Shown here: positions 16,756-25,355 of the stretch, piece by piece
Layout of the letters: each line of letters opens with the position of its first letter
How positions within the stretch are numbered: the stretch's first letter is position 1
Assembly: GCA_964582545.1 (NCBI GenBank)
Contig: CAZOSB010000015.1
Coordinates: 1 to 61,081 of the forward strand
Reading direction: 5' to 3'
Origin: JAVVUJ01 sp964582545
GTDB taxonomy: Bacteria > Bacillota > Clostridia > Peptostreptococcales > Anaerovoracaceae
DNA length: 61,081 bases
The notes under the pieces: model-generated
What the model was told of the DNA's origin: nothing
Database searches by the model: none
Seen by the model: the letters and a program-made list of their open reading frames with translations, nothing else
Made by a program: the position numbers and the translations under genes

Positions 16756-17642
16756 TCCAGTCCATCCTCCTTGTCTTGTTTGGTTAAGTAAATGCATAAA
16801 TCTTCTACTCTAACGGTAGAAATATCCAAACCTTGTTGATGAGCCTTTTGGGTTATCTCCTCTGTCAGAGGTTCGTGAATGACAGAAAAGCTCTGAAGGG
16901 CACCGGTTTTGTGTGCGATTATCTTTTTTCCTTCTGAAAAGTTAACTAATGCGGTATTTTCCCCATCTAGACGGTAGGCGCTTTGGCGTATTTCATCCAT
17001 GGATGAGTCCAAGGTCAGAGCGCCGTTGTCCAAAAGAAGTAGGTGGGAAAGAATCCCTTCCAGCTCGGATAGAAGATGACTGGACACTATAACGATTCGA
17101 GGGTGTTCGGTAAAATCGCGGAGCAGTATCTGATAAATATCTCTCCGCACAGTTACATCCATTCCCAGAATAGGTTCATCAAACATGGTCAATGGGCATC
17201 GGCAGGCCAGTGCGCACAGAAAGTTAAAGGTGCTACCCATTCCCTTTGAAAGTTGTTTGTATTTCATCTTGGGGGAAAGCTCAAAGTAATTCATTAATTT
17301 TTGAGCAAACTCCATATCAAATTGTGGAAACATCAAGTTGTAATTAAATAGTATGGACTTAAGTGATAAGGGCTTATCATACTCTAAGTTGTGGTAAGTA
17401 TAAATCAGCTGCGATTGAGTGCTGATATGATCCATAGGGTCTTTACCAAAGATAGAAATTATCCCTTGAGTTTTTTCTAATCTTCCAGCTAAAAGCTTCA
17501 AAAGAGTGGTTTTCCCCGATCCGTTTTTTCCGATTAATCCAATAATTCCATTTTCGTTGACGCCAAAGGATAAATTACTCAATACTTGTTTGGTTCCATA
17601 GGATTTATATAAATTCTTTACATTCATCATCCATTCATTCAT
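16731..17642 (-). CDS. ABC transporter ATP-binding protein (YtrB type)
   Basis: 303 aa. Walker A GLIGKNGSGKTT is at about residues 34-45, a divergent signature QLSKGMGSTFNF near 130, Walker B LTMFDEPILGMD near 150 and the switch His in VSSHLLSEL. The signature keeps only S-K-G rather than full LSGGQ, as in YtrB/YxlF-type ATPases. ATG 17642 follows GGGAGGAGGG; the start overlaps the GntR stop by 8 bases. It works with the membrane protein downstream. Confidence 0.88.
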   Translation of the reverse strand: MNEWMMNVKNLYKSYGTKQVLSNLSFGVNENGIIGLIGKNGSGKTTLLKLLAGRLEKTQGIISIFGKDPMDHISTQSQLIYTYHNLEYDKPLSLKSILFNYNLMFPQFDMEFAQKLMNYFELSPKMKYKQLSKGMGSTFNFLCALACRCPLTMFDEPILGMDVTVRRDIYQILLRDFTEHPRIVIVSSHLLSELEGILSHLLLLDNGALTLDSSMDEIRQSAYRLDGENTALVNFSEGKKIIAHKTGALQSFSVIHEPLTEEITQKAHQQGLDISTVRVEDLCIYLTKQDKEDGLECLWEKMN

Positions 17643-18027
17643 GTCGTTTTCCCTCCTCCCAATTCTTATAAACATCTTTGATAATTTCAAAGACTTCTTC
17701 TTTTGAAAGTTTTATTTTTTCTGCCTCATGGATTAGGTTGTTTATGAGGTTGAGAAAGTATTCTTCCTTTTTTTCTTTTAGTAGTGCCGTTACTGCACCG
17801 TGAGCTACCACCATAGAAAGTCCTCGCTGTTTCTCCAATATACCCTTTTGCACTAAAACATTGATTCCTTTTGCTGCTGTGGCGGGATTTACATTCAGCT
17901 CCCTGGATATGGTCAGCTGAGAGTAGGCGGGTTGACCCCCTTGGAGCCGCCCAAAGAGTATATCATCTTCTATTGCTTCTGCAATTTGAAGGTATACAGG
18001 CTTTAGATTGTCAAAGTTAATTTTCAT
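17635..18027 (-). CDS. GntR-family regulator, YtrA subfamily
   Basis: 130 aa: N-terminal winged helix (LKPVYLQIAEAIEDDILFG, then YSQLTISRELNVNPATAAKG) and a short helical tail, the YtrA arrangement without an effector domain. It is first in an operon with an ATPase and a membrane protein. A near-perfect inverted repeat covers its promoter, so it probably represses its own operon. ATG 18027 follows GGTGAGAT. Confidence 0.9.
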   Translation of the reverse strand: MKINFDNLKPVYLQIAEAIEDDILFGRLQGGQPAYSQLTISRELNVNPATAAKGINVLVQKGILEKQRGLSMVVAHGAVTALLKEKKEEYFLNLINNLIHEAEKIKLSKEEVFEIIKDVYKNWEEGKRHE

Positions 18028-18042
18028 ATCTCACCATTCACA

Positions 18043-18094
18043 ATACTACGTTACTTATGTAATGTAGTATAAACGAATAAAATTTCTTTGTCAA
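18043..18094 (-). promoter_or_regulatory. Promoter and YtrA-type operator
   Basis: Minus-strand TTGACA (18089-18094) and TATACT (18066-18071), spacer 17. The inverted repeat ATACTACGTTAC (18043-18054) and GTAATGTAGTAT (18059-18070), one mismatch in 12 and a 4-base centre, covers the -10 and start. Confidence 0.8.
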
Positions 18095-18106
18095 TAAATA
18101 TTTATT

Positions 18107-18286
18107 GAATATCATCCATTTCACGTTGCTCTTCCAAATACAATCAAGACAACTGGAGTTATCCTATGCGATCAAGCAAAAATGCTAGACGTAGGTATTA
18201 GAAATGCTGAATTCATCGAAAACGCCACTGACGAAATTATATTTGAGGTGGTAGATATGCTATATTCTTTTATAGAAATAAAATAG
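18107..18286 (+). pseudogene. MazF/PemK-type toxin, C-terminal fragment
   Basis: Translation in this frame gives HPFHVALPNTIKTTGVILCD, then DVGIRNAEFIE and a helical end up to TAG 18284-18286. This matches the C-terminal half of MazF/PemK endoribonucleases (TxGVxLCDQ motif). The N-terminal half with the nuclease beta-barrel start is missing, and there is no start codon or ribosome binding site. The fragment begins next to the GntR operon promoter. It is a remnant of a toxin-antitoxin locus; no antitoxin is seen. Confidence 0.7.
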
Positions 18287-18318
18287 TTGAGACGCATTGA
18301 TTTTGCTATTCAAAATTA

Positions 18319-18939
18319 TTAATTAACTTTGTTGAAGTAATGTCGGAAATCTTTATATTCTTGCACGTATATCACAGAGTCAAATTGAGTGTCGATCACT
18401 TTTTGAAATCCTAAACGCTTGGAGAAATTTTCTCCATCTTTAGTGACGTTATCAGTGATTACATGGGAAATGTGAAGAGGTATGCCTTTGGGTTGACACG
18501 TGCCATCAGGAATCCTTAATTCCTTCATTTCAGCGTTTTTCACATATCCATCATAAAATTCAATTTGGTGTTTGAACAACATGGAAAGAGCCTCTGTTTT
18601 TCGGTATTCTTCCTCTATGACTACACAACTGAGGAAAAGGTGAACATGACCTTCCGTCATTTTGGTAATATCGCAGATATCTGTAAAAGTAAGGTCGCAA
18701 TCATTGTATGTGCCGGATTTAATTTTCTGAAACAGGGTTTCATTTATAGGGAATAAGTCCAAAAAACCGATAATTCGCCCCTGATCTTCCAAAGCGCAGC
18801 TACTCCAAGGATATTTGAGATGCCATCGGTATGCCTCTTCATATGGGGTGATATGATCTTCCGTATAATATTTCCTTTCCAACTCGTACATTTGAATGAA
18901 GTCATCTATTGTATAATGAGTTTTAAATGTTAGTTTCAT
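18319..18939 (-). CDS. GNAT-like acetyltransferase domain protein
   Basis: 206 aa. The pattern CALEDQGRIIGFLDLFPI, then VHLFLSCVVIEEEYRK and FSKRLGFQKV resembles a GNAT fold with acetyl-CoA-binding motif A near residues 100-125, though the RxxGxG/A loop is not clear. AAGGGGG precedes ATG 18939. It is a single gene with no obvious partner. The substrate is unknown and the fold call is by pattern only. Confidence 0.6.
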   Translation of the reverse strand: MKLTFKTHYTIDDFIQMYELERKYYTEDHITPYEEAYRWHLKYPWSSCALEDQGRIIGFLDLFPINETLFQKIKSGTYNDCDLTFTDICDITKMTEGHVHLFLSCVVIEEEYRKTEALSMLFKHQIEFYDGYVKNAEMKELRIPDGTCQPKGIPLHISHVITDNVTKDGENFSKRLGFQKVIDTQFDSVIYVQEYKDFRHYFNKVN

Positions 18940-19041
18940 TTGGATGCCCCCTTAGGTCAAGCTTTGGTCTTTCACGCCTTAACCATAATAATATTAAAAA
19001 CTATTTTAATCATTGCTTAACTCATAATCAACTATTTTTTC

Positions 19042-20565
19042 TTATTCGCCAATACCTAAATAAACAGATAAATTCTGCACATACAAGTGATCCTTTACAT
19101 AAGAATTGATTGTGACATTGTCATATTTTTCAACGGTATCCTTGACGATTAACAGACCTTTCCCTCGACTTTCACCCTTTGTCGATCTGCCTAATTGGAT
19201 TCCTATGGAAGCTGTTTCCGGGCTGATTGTATTTTTTACAGTATAAGAGGCAATCTCTTGATTTTGGGATATTTTTATCCAGATTTCCCCGTTTGAAAGT
19301 TGGGTGCACTCCTCAATGGCATTATCCATCCAAATTCCTAAAATCCTAATGAAATCTGTAAAGTCTATGGGGATTCTAAAATCCTCGGGCTGTAAATTGA
19401 TTTCAATATGCACCTCTATATTTCTTTCCATGCCTTGCAAAATTTTATAGAATAAAAAAGCCTTTAAATGTTCATTGGGAATCATAACTAACTTTCCGTG
19501 AAGGTCATTTTTCATTATTTCACCAGAAGCAAAAGGATATATTTTATCATAGTAAAAGGATTTCATTTCCTCGTTACCGCTTTCTTCTATATATCGACCC
19601 ATAGTAAAAAAGATATTTTTTATGTCGTGTTTGATTTCTCGAATGGTATCCATGTTCTTTTCTAAATGAGAGGAATACAGGGAAAGGGTTTCATTTTCTA
19701 ATTCTTTATTTTGAAGGTTTTCTTTTAAATAACTCACTCTAAAAATTAACGTGAGATAAATCAATTGTATATTCAAGGCTAAAATGCAGAAAATGGTTAA
19801 CAAGTTAGAAATTTGAAAATTGTAACCGTTGGTTAAAACAAATCCAAGATGAATGAACAGTATACAAAACAGAATACCGAAAGTGATATAGATAAAATAT
19901 TTTTCTAAACTAGGATACCTCTTTCCCATTTGATTGATTTCGTAAAAATAAGTGTGAAAAATTCTCTTTAAAACGTAGATAAAACCCATACCCATGATGG
20001 CAGCAAGACATGCTGCTGCTGCCCATATAGTCAATTTTGCAAGGGGCGATTCAAAATAATAGCCCAATTTCCTCACAAAATAACCAAATAAAAAGTTGTA
20101 AAAATAACTTTCAAAGAGCAAAAGGATAAAGGTAAGCCAAGCGTTAAAAATATTTCCCTTAAGTACCTTTAATCTTACCTTATAAATGCTTATGATTCCA
20201 ATAAAAATGATCAAGATAAACAAGCATTGACCCAAATAAATATCCAAGGTTACCATCAGGTCACCTTTAAACAAAAAGATAGAAAACAGGATAGAATAAT
20301 CTAAAAGGTTTAACCGGATAAACCTCAGAATGTAAATGGAAAAAACTAATATAAAAGCCAACAATAAATCAGACAAAAAAACACTGCCGGCAGTTCTCGT
20401 ATAAAAAGTATAAAAAGTTGATAGACCAAGGACTGCAAAGGCGGTACCATATAAAATCATCCTTCCCATTGCAAGTTTGGTGTAAAAATAATTTATCATA
20501 TATAATCCGCCTACATAAAGCAGAAGAGCCAATTGCGTTAATACTGTAGGTAAATATAGATACAT
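19042..20565 (-). CDS. Sensor histidine kinase, AgrC-like (GHKL type)
   Basis: 507 aa. Residues 1-270 hold many membrane helices, then a linker and a kinase core with His313 in IREIKHDIKN. The N box is GIWMDNAIEECTQ and the G box RGKGLLIVKDTVEKYDN. This is the AgrC/ComD-type HPK10 family, usually sensing peptides. ATG 20565 starts 4 bases after the response-regulator stop, with AGGAG within the end of that gene. No agrB/agrD-like peptide genes are next to it, so the signal is unknown. Confidence 0.88.
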   Translation of the reverse strand: MYLYLPTVLTQLALLLYVGGLYMINYFYTKLAMGRMILYGTAFAVLGLSTFYTFYTRTAGSVFLSDLLLAFILVFSIYILRFIRLNLLDYSILFSIFLFKGDLMVTLDIYLGQCLFILIIFIGIISIYKVRLKVLKGNIFNAWLTFILLLFESYFYNFLFGYFVRKLGYYFESPLAKLTIWAAAACLAAIMGMGFIYVLKRIFHTYFYEINQMGKRYPSLEKYFIYITFGILFCILFIHLGFVLTNGYNFQISNLLTIFCILALNIQLIYLTLIFRVSYLKENLQNKELENETLSLYSSHLEKNMDTIREIKHDIKNIFFTMGRYIEESGNEEMKSFYYDKIYPFASGEIMKNDLHGKLVMIPNEHLKAFLFYKILQGMERNIEVHIEINLQPEDFRIPIDFTDFIRILGIWMDNAIEECTQLSNGEIWIKISQNQEIASYTVKNTISPETASIGIQLGRSTKGESRGKGLLIVKDTVEKYDNVTINSYVKDHLYVQNLSVYLGIGE

Positions 20566-20569
20566 AAAG

Positions 20570-21331
20570 CTACTCCTGTCTTAGACACTGTTTGATAATC
20601 TCATTTTTCAGGCGAACTGAATAATTGACTTCTTGACCATTGGCAAATTTCACAAGCCCGTTGGCAACGGCTACAACATATTTTTTATTGATGATTACAG
20701 AACGGTGGCTTTTCATAAATCCACAGCCAAGGGTTTCAAGAACCCTTTCGATGGTGTCTCTCACAGAGATACTGGAGCCATCCACAGTATGATAAGAGAC
20801 GAAATGAGACGTGGTTTTGTCAGATTCTACATAAAGAATCTGAGAAAGAGGAATTGAGACGTATTCATCGATTCCTACAGGCAAGCCCACCTTTTTTTCT
20901 TCCTGCATATCAGAAGTATTGGTTTCCATAGTTAACCCGGAAGCCAATGACATGTATTTCCGATATCCCACTAACATCTTGTTGGTATCTATATTTTTCT
21001 CTATGAATCCAAAAGCTTCCACCCCGCTTTTTAGAATGGTCATTCCCATATCAGCATGACTGGCTACAAAGACGATTTTTGACAAGGGTTGCAACTCTTT
21101 AATTTGTTTTGCGACATCGATGCCATTTAAGTTTCCTTTTCCAAAATCTAAATCTAAGAAGAAAAGATAAATATTTTCGTTCTTTTTTATAAAATGAATG
21201 ACTTCGTTAAAATCTGAGGTAACACAACAGATTTGTGCCTTTATTTTATATAAATCCATACATTTTTCCACTAAATTATCGGATAGATCTAACATGAATT
21301 TATCGTCGTCACAAATGATTACTTTTAACAT
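20570..21331 (-). CDS. LytTR response regulator, AgrA-like
   Basis: 253 aa: receiver domain with acidic residues near 9-10 and phospho-acceptor Asp60 (FFLDLDFGKGN), then a LytTR DNA-binding domain (about 145-250) with ILYVESDKTTSHF and FMKSHRSVIINKKYV. GGAGG lies 10 bases before ATG 21331. It forms a two-component operon with the kinase downstream. Likely targets are its own promoter and perhaps the divergent VanZ/exported-protein genes; this is inferred from position. Confidence 0.9.
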   Translation of the reverse strand: MLKVIICDDDKFMLDLSDNLVEKCMDLYKIKAQICCVTSDFNEVIHFIKKNENIYLFFLDLDFGKGNLNGIDVAKQIKELQPLSKIVFVASHADMGMTILKSGVEAFGFIEKNIDTNKMLVGYRKYMSLASGLTMETNTSDMQEEKKVGLPVGIDEYVSIPLSQILYVESDKTTSHFVSYHTVDGSSISVRDTIERVLETLGCGFMKSHRSVIINKKYVVAVANGLVKFANGQEVNYSVRLKNEIIKQCLRQE

Positions 21332-21589
21332 CCCAATGCCTCCCTACAATAATCCATATGAATGATTATAAATGAAATTGATCTAAAAATATAGTCTAAT
21401 CTGTCCTGAACGTGAACTTTATGGCATCAACGTAGTAACACTTTTGACATTCAAGAATTATAGAAGGATGTTAAGCTAAAATCCACTCAAAGTTCTTTTT
21501 ATTCGGTATAGTAATCACATGAAAGCCAATCGTTTATAAAAAACAGAAGCCAACAAAAGATAAAGATAAATTAGAAAGGATGTGTGAAA
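21332..21589. promoter_or_regulatory. Divergent control region between the response regulator and vanZ-like gene
   Basis: About 250 bases without a gene. Two AACGT-containing motifs, GAACGTGAA (about 21408-21416) and CAACGTAGT (about 21428-21436), are direct repeats 20 bases apart, the spacing type expected of LytTR sites. TTGACA occurs at 21444-21449 without a convincing -10. AAAGGA at 21575-21580 is the ribosome binding site for ATG 21590. Confidence 0.35.
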
Positions 21590-22225
21590 ATGTTTTTACT
21601 TATGATTTTAATCGATTCCCTGTCGGGATTTATAGCATTGTTGCCTATGGTGCTGCTATATCAATATTGGAGTATAAAAAGATATCGCTTAAGTTGCGTT
21701 CAATTTTCCATAACTCGAAGAATCACCACGTATCTATTTTGTTATTTACTGATTGGGATTCTTACGTTGACGGGCATACCTTCTATCACCTCCATAAGGA
21801 TGGATGCCAATATCAATATGGTTCCTTTTCAGGATGTGACTTATAACTACCTTCAATATGTCGAGAACATGATTCTCTTTGTTCCCTTTGGACTCTTAGT
21901 GCCGCTACTCTGGGAGAAGTATAGTAAATTTCTACTCACAACGCTTTTGGGATTCGGTCTTTCGGTAATTATTGAGTTTATGCAGTTGTTCTGCCATAGG
22001 GCTACAGACATAGATGATTTGCTCATGAACACCCTGGGAACCATTGTGGGATACTTCCTGTTTTGGGTAGCAAAAAAGATATTTCCCAAGCTGTTAGAGG
22101 TCTGCCGAATAGGGGAAACCCATGGACTTAAGTATGAGCTCTGCATTTATTTAACCTTCGCATGGGGTGCCATGTTTTTTATTCAGCCACTTATTGTGGA
22201 GAAGATTTGGTCATTGGTGCTTTAA
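21590..22225 (+). CDS. VanZ-family membrane protein
   Basis: About 211 aa with five to six membrane helices. The VanZ core NMVPFQD, then ENMILFVPFGLLVPLLW, IEFMQLFCHRATDIDDLLMN and TLGTIVGY is intact. VanZ-like proteins are linked to teicoplanin resistance and cell-surface functions, mechanism unclear. ATG 21590 lies 9 bases after AAAGGA; GTG 21584 is too close. It is adjacent to an AgrC/A-like system and an exported protein. Confidence 0.85.
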   Translation: MFLLMILIDSLSGFIALLPMVLLYQYWSIKRYRLSCVQFSITRRITTYLFCYLLIGILTLTGIPSITSIRMDANINMVPFQDVTYNYLQYVENMILFVPFGLLVPLLWEKYSKFLLTTLLGFGLSVIIEFMQLFCHRATDIDDLLMNTLGTIVGYFLFWVAKKIFPKLLEVCRIGETHGLKYELCIYLTFAWGAMFFIQPLIVEKIWSLVL

Positions 22226-22284
22226 CTCAAGTACTTTGATAATAAAATATCAGTTAATTTTAAGAAATCATCAAGGAGAAAAAA

Positions 22285-22899
22285 ATGAAAAGAAAAAATA
22301 TGTTAATGGTAGGGGTTACTCTAATCATGGTGCTAAGCACAATTTTTACGGTATATGCGCAAAGCAACGCAGGCGATAATCATAAGTCAACGACTGTTGG
22401 CGGTGATATCAATGTGGTTAAGGAAATCAATCATATGAAAACAATACCCGTAAAGGATGTAACTTCGTCGTTGTCCTATGACCAACTAAAAAAAATAGGG
22501 TTGCCTGATTTTATTTTACCTTATCCAAATACTGAATTTCAAGTTTTTAAAGCAGAAAATCTAACGGCGTCTCAAACCGGAACCATCCTTTCCCTCGACG
22601 GTGGTAAAGGGTTTCAATTAAAAGCGGGTGACATTGTAAGAGTGTATTCTGTTTCTACGGGAAATTCAACGGGAAGCTCCTCCAATGAAGAGGGAGTATT
22701 CGAAATTGGATATGTAAAAAACAATCGACAGACCTCTTTGACAGTAGGGAATTTGGCAGGGCCATGCACTGCGTGGAGCATTGAAAAAACACAAGATGTC
22801 GGGTCTTATGAAATTTACTTTAAGACAGAGGGTAAAATAAAAAGCAACTTTGATATCATTATCACCATTCAAAATGTTCCTCAGATAGTACAAAATTAA
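22285..22899 (+). CDS. Exported protein of unknown function
   Basis: 204 aa. A clear signal peptide (MKRKNMLMVGVTLIMVLS, cleavage probably after VYA at about residue 25) is followed by a soluble, beta-rich domain with many Thr, Ser and Gly. No family was recognised. ATG 22285 follows AAGGAGA. It lies 60 bases after the VanZ-like gene, possibly in one operon, and near the Agr-like regulators, so it may be a secreted product of that pathway (inference). Confidence 0.7.
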   Translation: MKRKNMLMVGVTLIMVLSTIFTVYAQSNAGDNHKSTTVGGDINVVKEINHMKTIPVKDVTSSLSYDQLKKIGLPDFILPYPNTEFQVFKAENLTASQTGTILSLDGGKGFQLKAGDIVRVYSVSTGNSTGSSSNEEGVFEIGYVKNNRQTSLTVGNLAGPCTAWSIEKTQDVGSYEIYFKTEGKIKSNFDIIITIQNVPQIVQN

Positions 22900-22980
22900 G
22901 GAAACACTAAAAACAAATGTATCTTATTAATAATCGCTCCGCAAAATCAGAACGTTGTATCTCAAGGAGCAAAACGATTT

Positions 22981-23009
22981 TTGACAGAAATATTTGCAAA
23001 TTTTAAATT
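22981..23009 (+). promoter_or_regulatory. Promoter upstream of the DUF1016 gene
   Basis: TTGACA (22981-22986) and TAAATT (23004-23009), spacer 17. It drives the 31-aa frame and the nuclease-like gene. Confidence 0.55.
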
Positions 23010-23066
23010 GATTTATTCCCAACAGCGTTATATCATAGTATGTAGTTATTCTGCGAGGTGAAAAGT

Positions 23067-23162
23067 ATGGAACTTGAATGGATTACATCGAAGCCCATAT
23101 ATGGGCGAATAAATAATGGACGCAAACCTGCCTATACAGAACAGGAGTCATTTTATGAATAA
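23067..23162 (+). CDS. 31-codon frame overlapping the DUF1016 start
   Basis: ATG 23067 is preceded by GAGGTG and opens a 31-aa frame (MELEWITSKPIYGRINN, then GRKPAYTEQESFYE) ending at TAA 23160-23162, 8 bases inside the next gene. It contains a 14-bp palindrome GCCCATATATGGGC (23093-23106). It could be a leader peptide coupling translation or the leftover start of another gene. Confidence 0.4.
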   Translation: MELEWITSKPIYGRINNGRKPAYTEQESFYE

Positions 23163-24252
23163 AAAAGCTAAAGATTTAATTATAAAAAATGAAATGCAAA
23201 TTGATAGAACTCAGGTTTTAGAGCGTGTAGCAAATATTATTGAAACACGTAAGTTTCATGCTGCTTCTTTTGCGAATCGCGAAATCACTTTGATGTATTG
23301 GGAAATTGGAAATTATGTGAATTCCATAATACTTGATGGCAATCGTGCTGCTTATGGAAAGCAAATTGTAGCGACGTTGGCGTCACAATTGGAAACAAAA
23401 TACGGAAAAACTTTTGATATTCACAATTTGCGGCGGATGATGCGTTTTGCGGAAAATTTTAACGATTTCGAGATTGTGACGTCGCTGGCGTCACAATTGA
23501 GCTGGTCGCATTTTATTGAAATACTTCCATTAAAAACCAATGAAGCGAGATTGTTTTACGCAAATGAATCGGTGCAGTGCAAATTGAGTACAAAGGAATT
23601 ACGAAGACAAATTTCTCGCAAAGCATTTGAAAGAAAAGAAATTGCCAACTCCCAAATTGACGAATCTACAGCATTACCGTTTAATATATTCAAAGACCCT
23701 TACCTGCTTGATGTGCTTGGACTAAAAGATAACTTCGCAGAAGCAGATTTGGAAAAAGCTATCCTCTTAGAACTTGAGTCATTCCTACTGGAGTTTGGAC
23801 ACGGTTTTACTTTTGTAGCTCGCCAAAAAAGAATGACTATTGATGAAGATGATTTTTATCTTGACTTACTTTTCTATCATCGTGATTTATGTCGCTTGGT
23901 GGCGGTGGAATTAAAAATCGGAAAATTCAAACCACAGTATAAGGGGCAGATGGAGTTATATCTAAAGTGGCTTGACCGATATGAGCGGCGTGAGGGTGAG
24001 AATGCACCGATTGGCATTATTCTTTGCACCGCCGCAAGCCGAGAACAGGTAGAATTGCTAGAACTTAATAAGTCGGGAATTGCTGTTGCGGAATACTGGA
24101 CTGCAATGCCTCCAAAAGCCGATTTTGAACGCAAGATAAGGGAAATTCTTGTTGAAGCCAAAGAAAGATTATCTCGCCGTAAAATGTTACCAATCGATGA
24201 TGCGGGGCGTGAAATAGAATATTTTTTTGAGTCGAAAGATGAAAACGACTAA
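23155..24252 (+). CDS. DUF1016/YhcG-family PD-(D/E)XK nuclease-like protein
   Basis: 365 aa. An N-terminal helical DUF1016_N region (about 20-190; ANREITLMYWEIGNYVNS and SWSHFIEILPLK) is followed by a C-terminal PD-(D/E)XK fold with the D...ExK signature (DFYLDLLFYH, then VAVELKIGKFKP). ATG 23155 lies 7 bases after AGGAG; an upstream in-frame ATG at 23116 has none. The family is often carried by mobile and defence-associated regions, and its function is not settled. It stands alone here except for the overlapping mini-ORF. Confidence 0.85.
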   Translation: MNKKAKDLIIKNEMQIDRTQVLERVANIIETRKFHAASFANREITLMYWEIGNYVNSIILDGNRAAYGKQIVATLASQLETKYGKTFDIHNLRRMMRFAENFNDFEIVTSLASQLSWSHFIEILPLKTNEARLFYANESVQCKLSTKELRRQISRKAFERKEIANSQIDESTALPFNIFKDPYLLDVLGLKDNFAEADLEKAILLELESFLLEFGHGFTFVARQKRMTIDEDDFYLDLLFYHRDLCRLVAVELKIGKFKPQYKGQMELYLKWLDRYERREGENAPIGIILCTAASREQVELLELNKSGIAVAEYWTAMPPKADFERKIREILVEAKERLSRRKMLPIDDAGREIEYFFESKDEND

Positions 24253-24543
24253 ACAAATACAAATATAAAACTTTGAAAATATTTAAAAAAACCCATTATG
24301 TGTCCATCCTAAATGATAAAATGGAGTTAGTAAGATGGATTGGCGGTAATAATTTGGATATGCAACTTGCCTACAATGGTAACAAAGGTTTTAGTCTATT
24401 AAAAATGCTAAATCTCTGAATTTAGGATTGACCGCCACTCAAAAAGCGGTAACCTTTTCTATCTATATATTATCACAGATGATTTTGATGTCAATTACAT
24501 ACTTGTAATTGCATATGGCAAACCTAGAAGGAAACAGGAGAGC
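24253..24543. other. Non-coding spacer with a repeat-related segment
   Basis: No convincing gene. AAGCGGTAACCTTTT (24444-24458) is the exact reverse complement of 15 bases within the 104-bp repeats at 35903-36110, with further loose similarity towards GTGGCGGTCAA. Together with GGCGGT near 24343 facing ACCGCC near 24431, it may be a degraded inverted copy. Confidence 0.4.
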
Positions 24544-25293
24544 ATGAGACAAAGAAAAATAAAAAATGAAGAAGAAAAGCTGATCGCCTTTAAACGATCA
24601 ATATTGGAAATAAAGGATAATTTCATAGAGGTCGGAAATTCAAATGAGATATCGAGTTTTTCGGCTGACAAAATTCTGATAGATTCGCCGGATCGATGCA
24701 GAGGGAAGTGGAAAGAGCATTTTGAAAAACCACTTCCCATTTGTATGGAGCTGGGGTGCGGGAAGGGCAAGTTTTTAACAGAGTTGGCACGAGCATTTCC
24801 TCAGCGAAATTATATTGGAATAGAAAAGCAGGGGAGTGTTCTGCTGGGGGCCTTAAAAAAGGCTCAAGAGGCAAATGTATCCAATGTGATTTTTGTTCAT
24901 GGACTTATCAATGGCGTAGAAGACCACTTTGCGGAAGAAGAACTAGAGGGGATTTATTTGAATTTTAGTGATCCGTGGCCCAAAGATCGGCATGCAAAGC
25001 GACGCCTCACCCATAGCAATTATCTAAAGGGATACCTTTACGCACTTGCAAAAGATGGATTTATAGCTATCAAAACAGATAATAAAGACCTATATAAATT
25101 CACCCTAGATCAGTTTGAAAAATTAAAAGAACTGCAGAATGATAATCTCTTTAAAAAATCTTTTAAAATAGTGGAAATCTCGGAGAATCTGCATGAAGAT
25201 TGTTTCCCTGCAAAAAATGTCACTACTGAATATGAAGACAAATTTCGTGCAATCGGAAAAGCGATTTATTACATAAAAGCAAAGGTAAAGTAA
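24544..25293 (+). CDS. trmB: tRNA (guanine-46-N7)-methyltransferase
   Basis: 249 aa. SAM-binding motif MELGCGKGKFLTELA (about 68-82) and the TrmB hallmark NFSDPWPKDRHAKRRLT (about 140-156) are present, with GFIAIKTDNKDLY after it. It methylates G46 in the variable loop of tRNA. CAGGAGAGC precedes ATG 24544. It is a single gene ended by a terminator at 25318. Confidence 0.95.
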   Translation: MRQRKIKNEEEKLIAFKRSILEIKDNFIEVGNSNEISSFSADKILIDSPDRCRGKWKEHFEKPLPICMELGCGKGKFLTELARAFPQRNYIGIEKQGSVLLGALKKAQEANVSNVIFVHGLINGVEDHFAEEELEGIYLNFSDPWPKDRHAKRRLTHSNYLKGYLYALAKDGFIAIKTDNKDLYKFTLDQFEKLKELQNDNLFKKSFKIVEISENLHEDCFPAKNVTTEYEDKFRAIGKAIYYIKAKVK

Positions 25294-25317
25294 ATAACAT
25301 AATGCCTAAAGGAAGCG

Positions 25318-25355
25318 GAACTATTGAAACGTAATTTTTCAGTAGTTCTTTTTTT
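25318..25355 (+). terminator. Rho-independent terminator of trmB
   Basis: GAACTATTGAAA (25318-25329) pairs with TTTCAGTAGTTC (25337-25348), one wobble pair, followed by seven T. Confidence 0.85.

Noticed and set aside
18107..18286. Functional mazF gene
   Set aside because: The N-terminal half, start codon and ribosome binding site are missing.
24320..24419. 33-codon frame before trmB
   Set aside because: No ribosome binding site; the sequence overlaps a probable degraded repeat.
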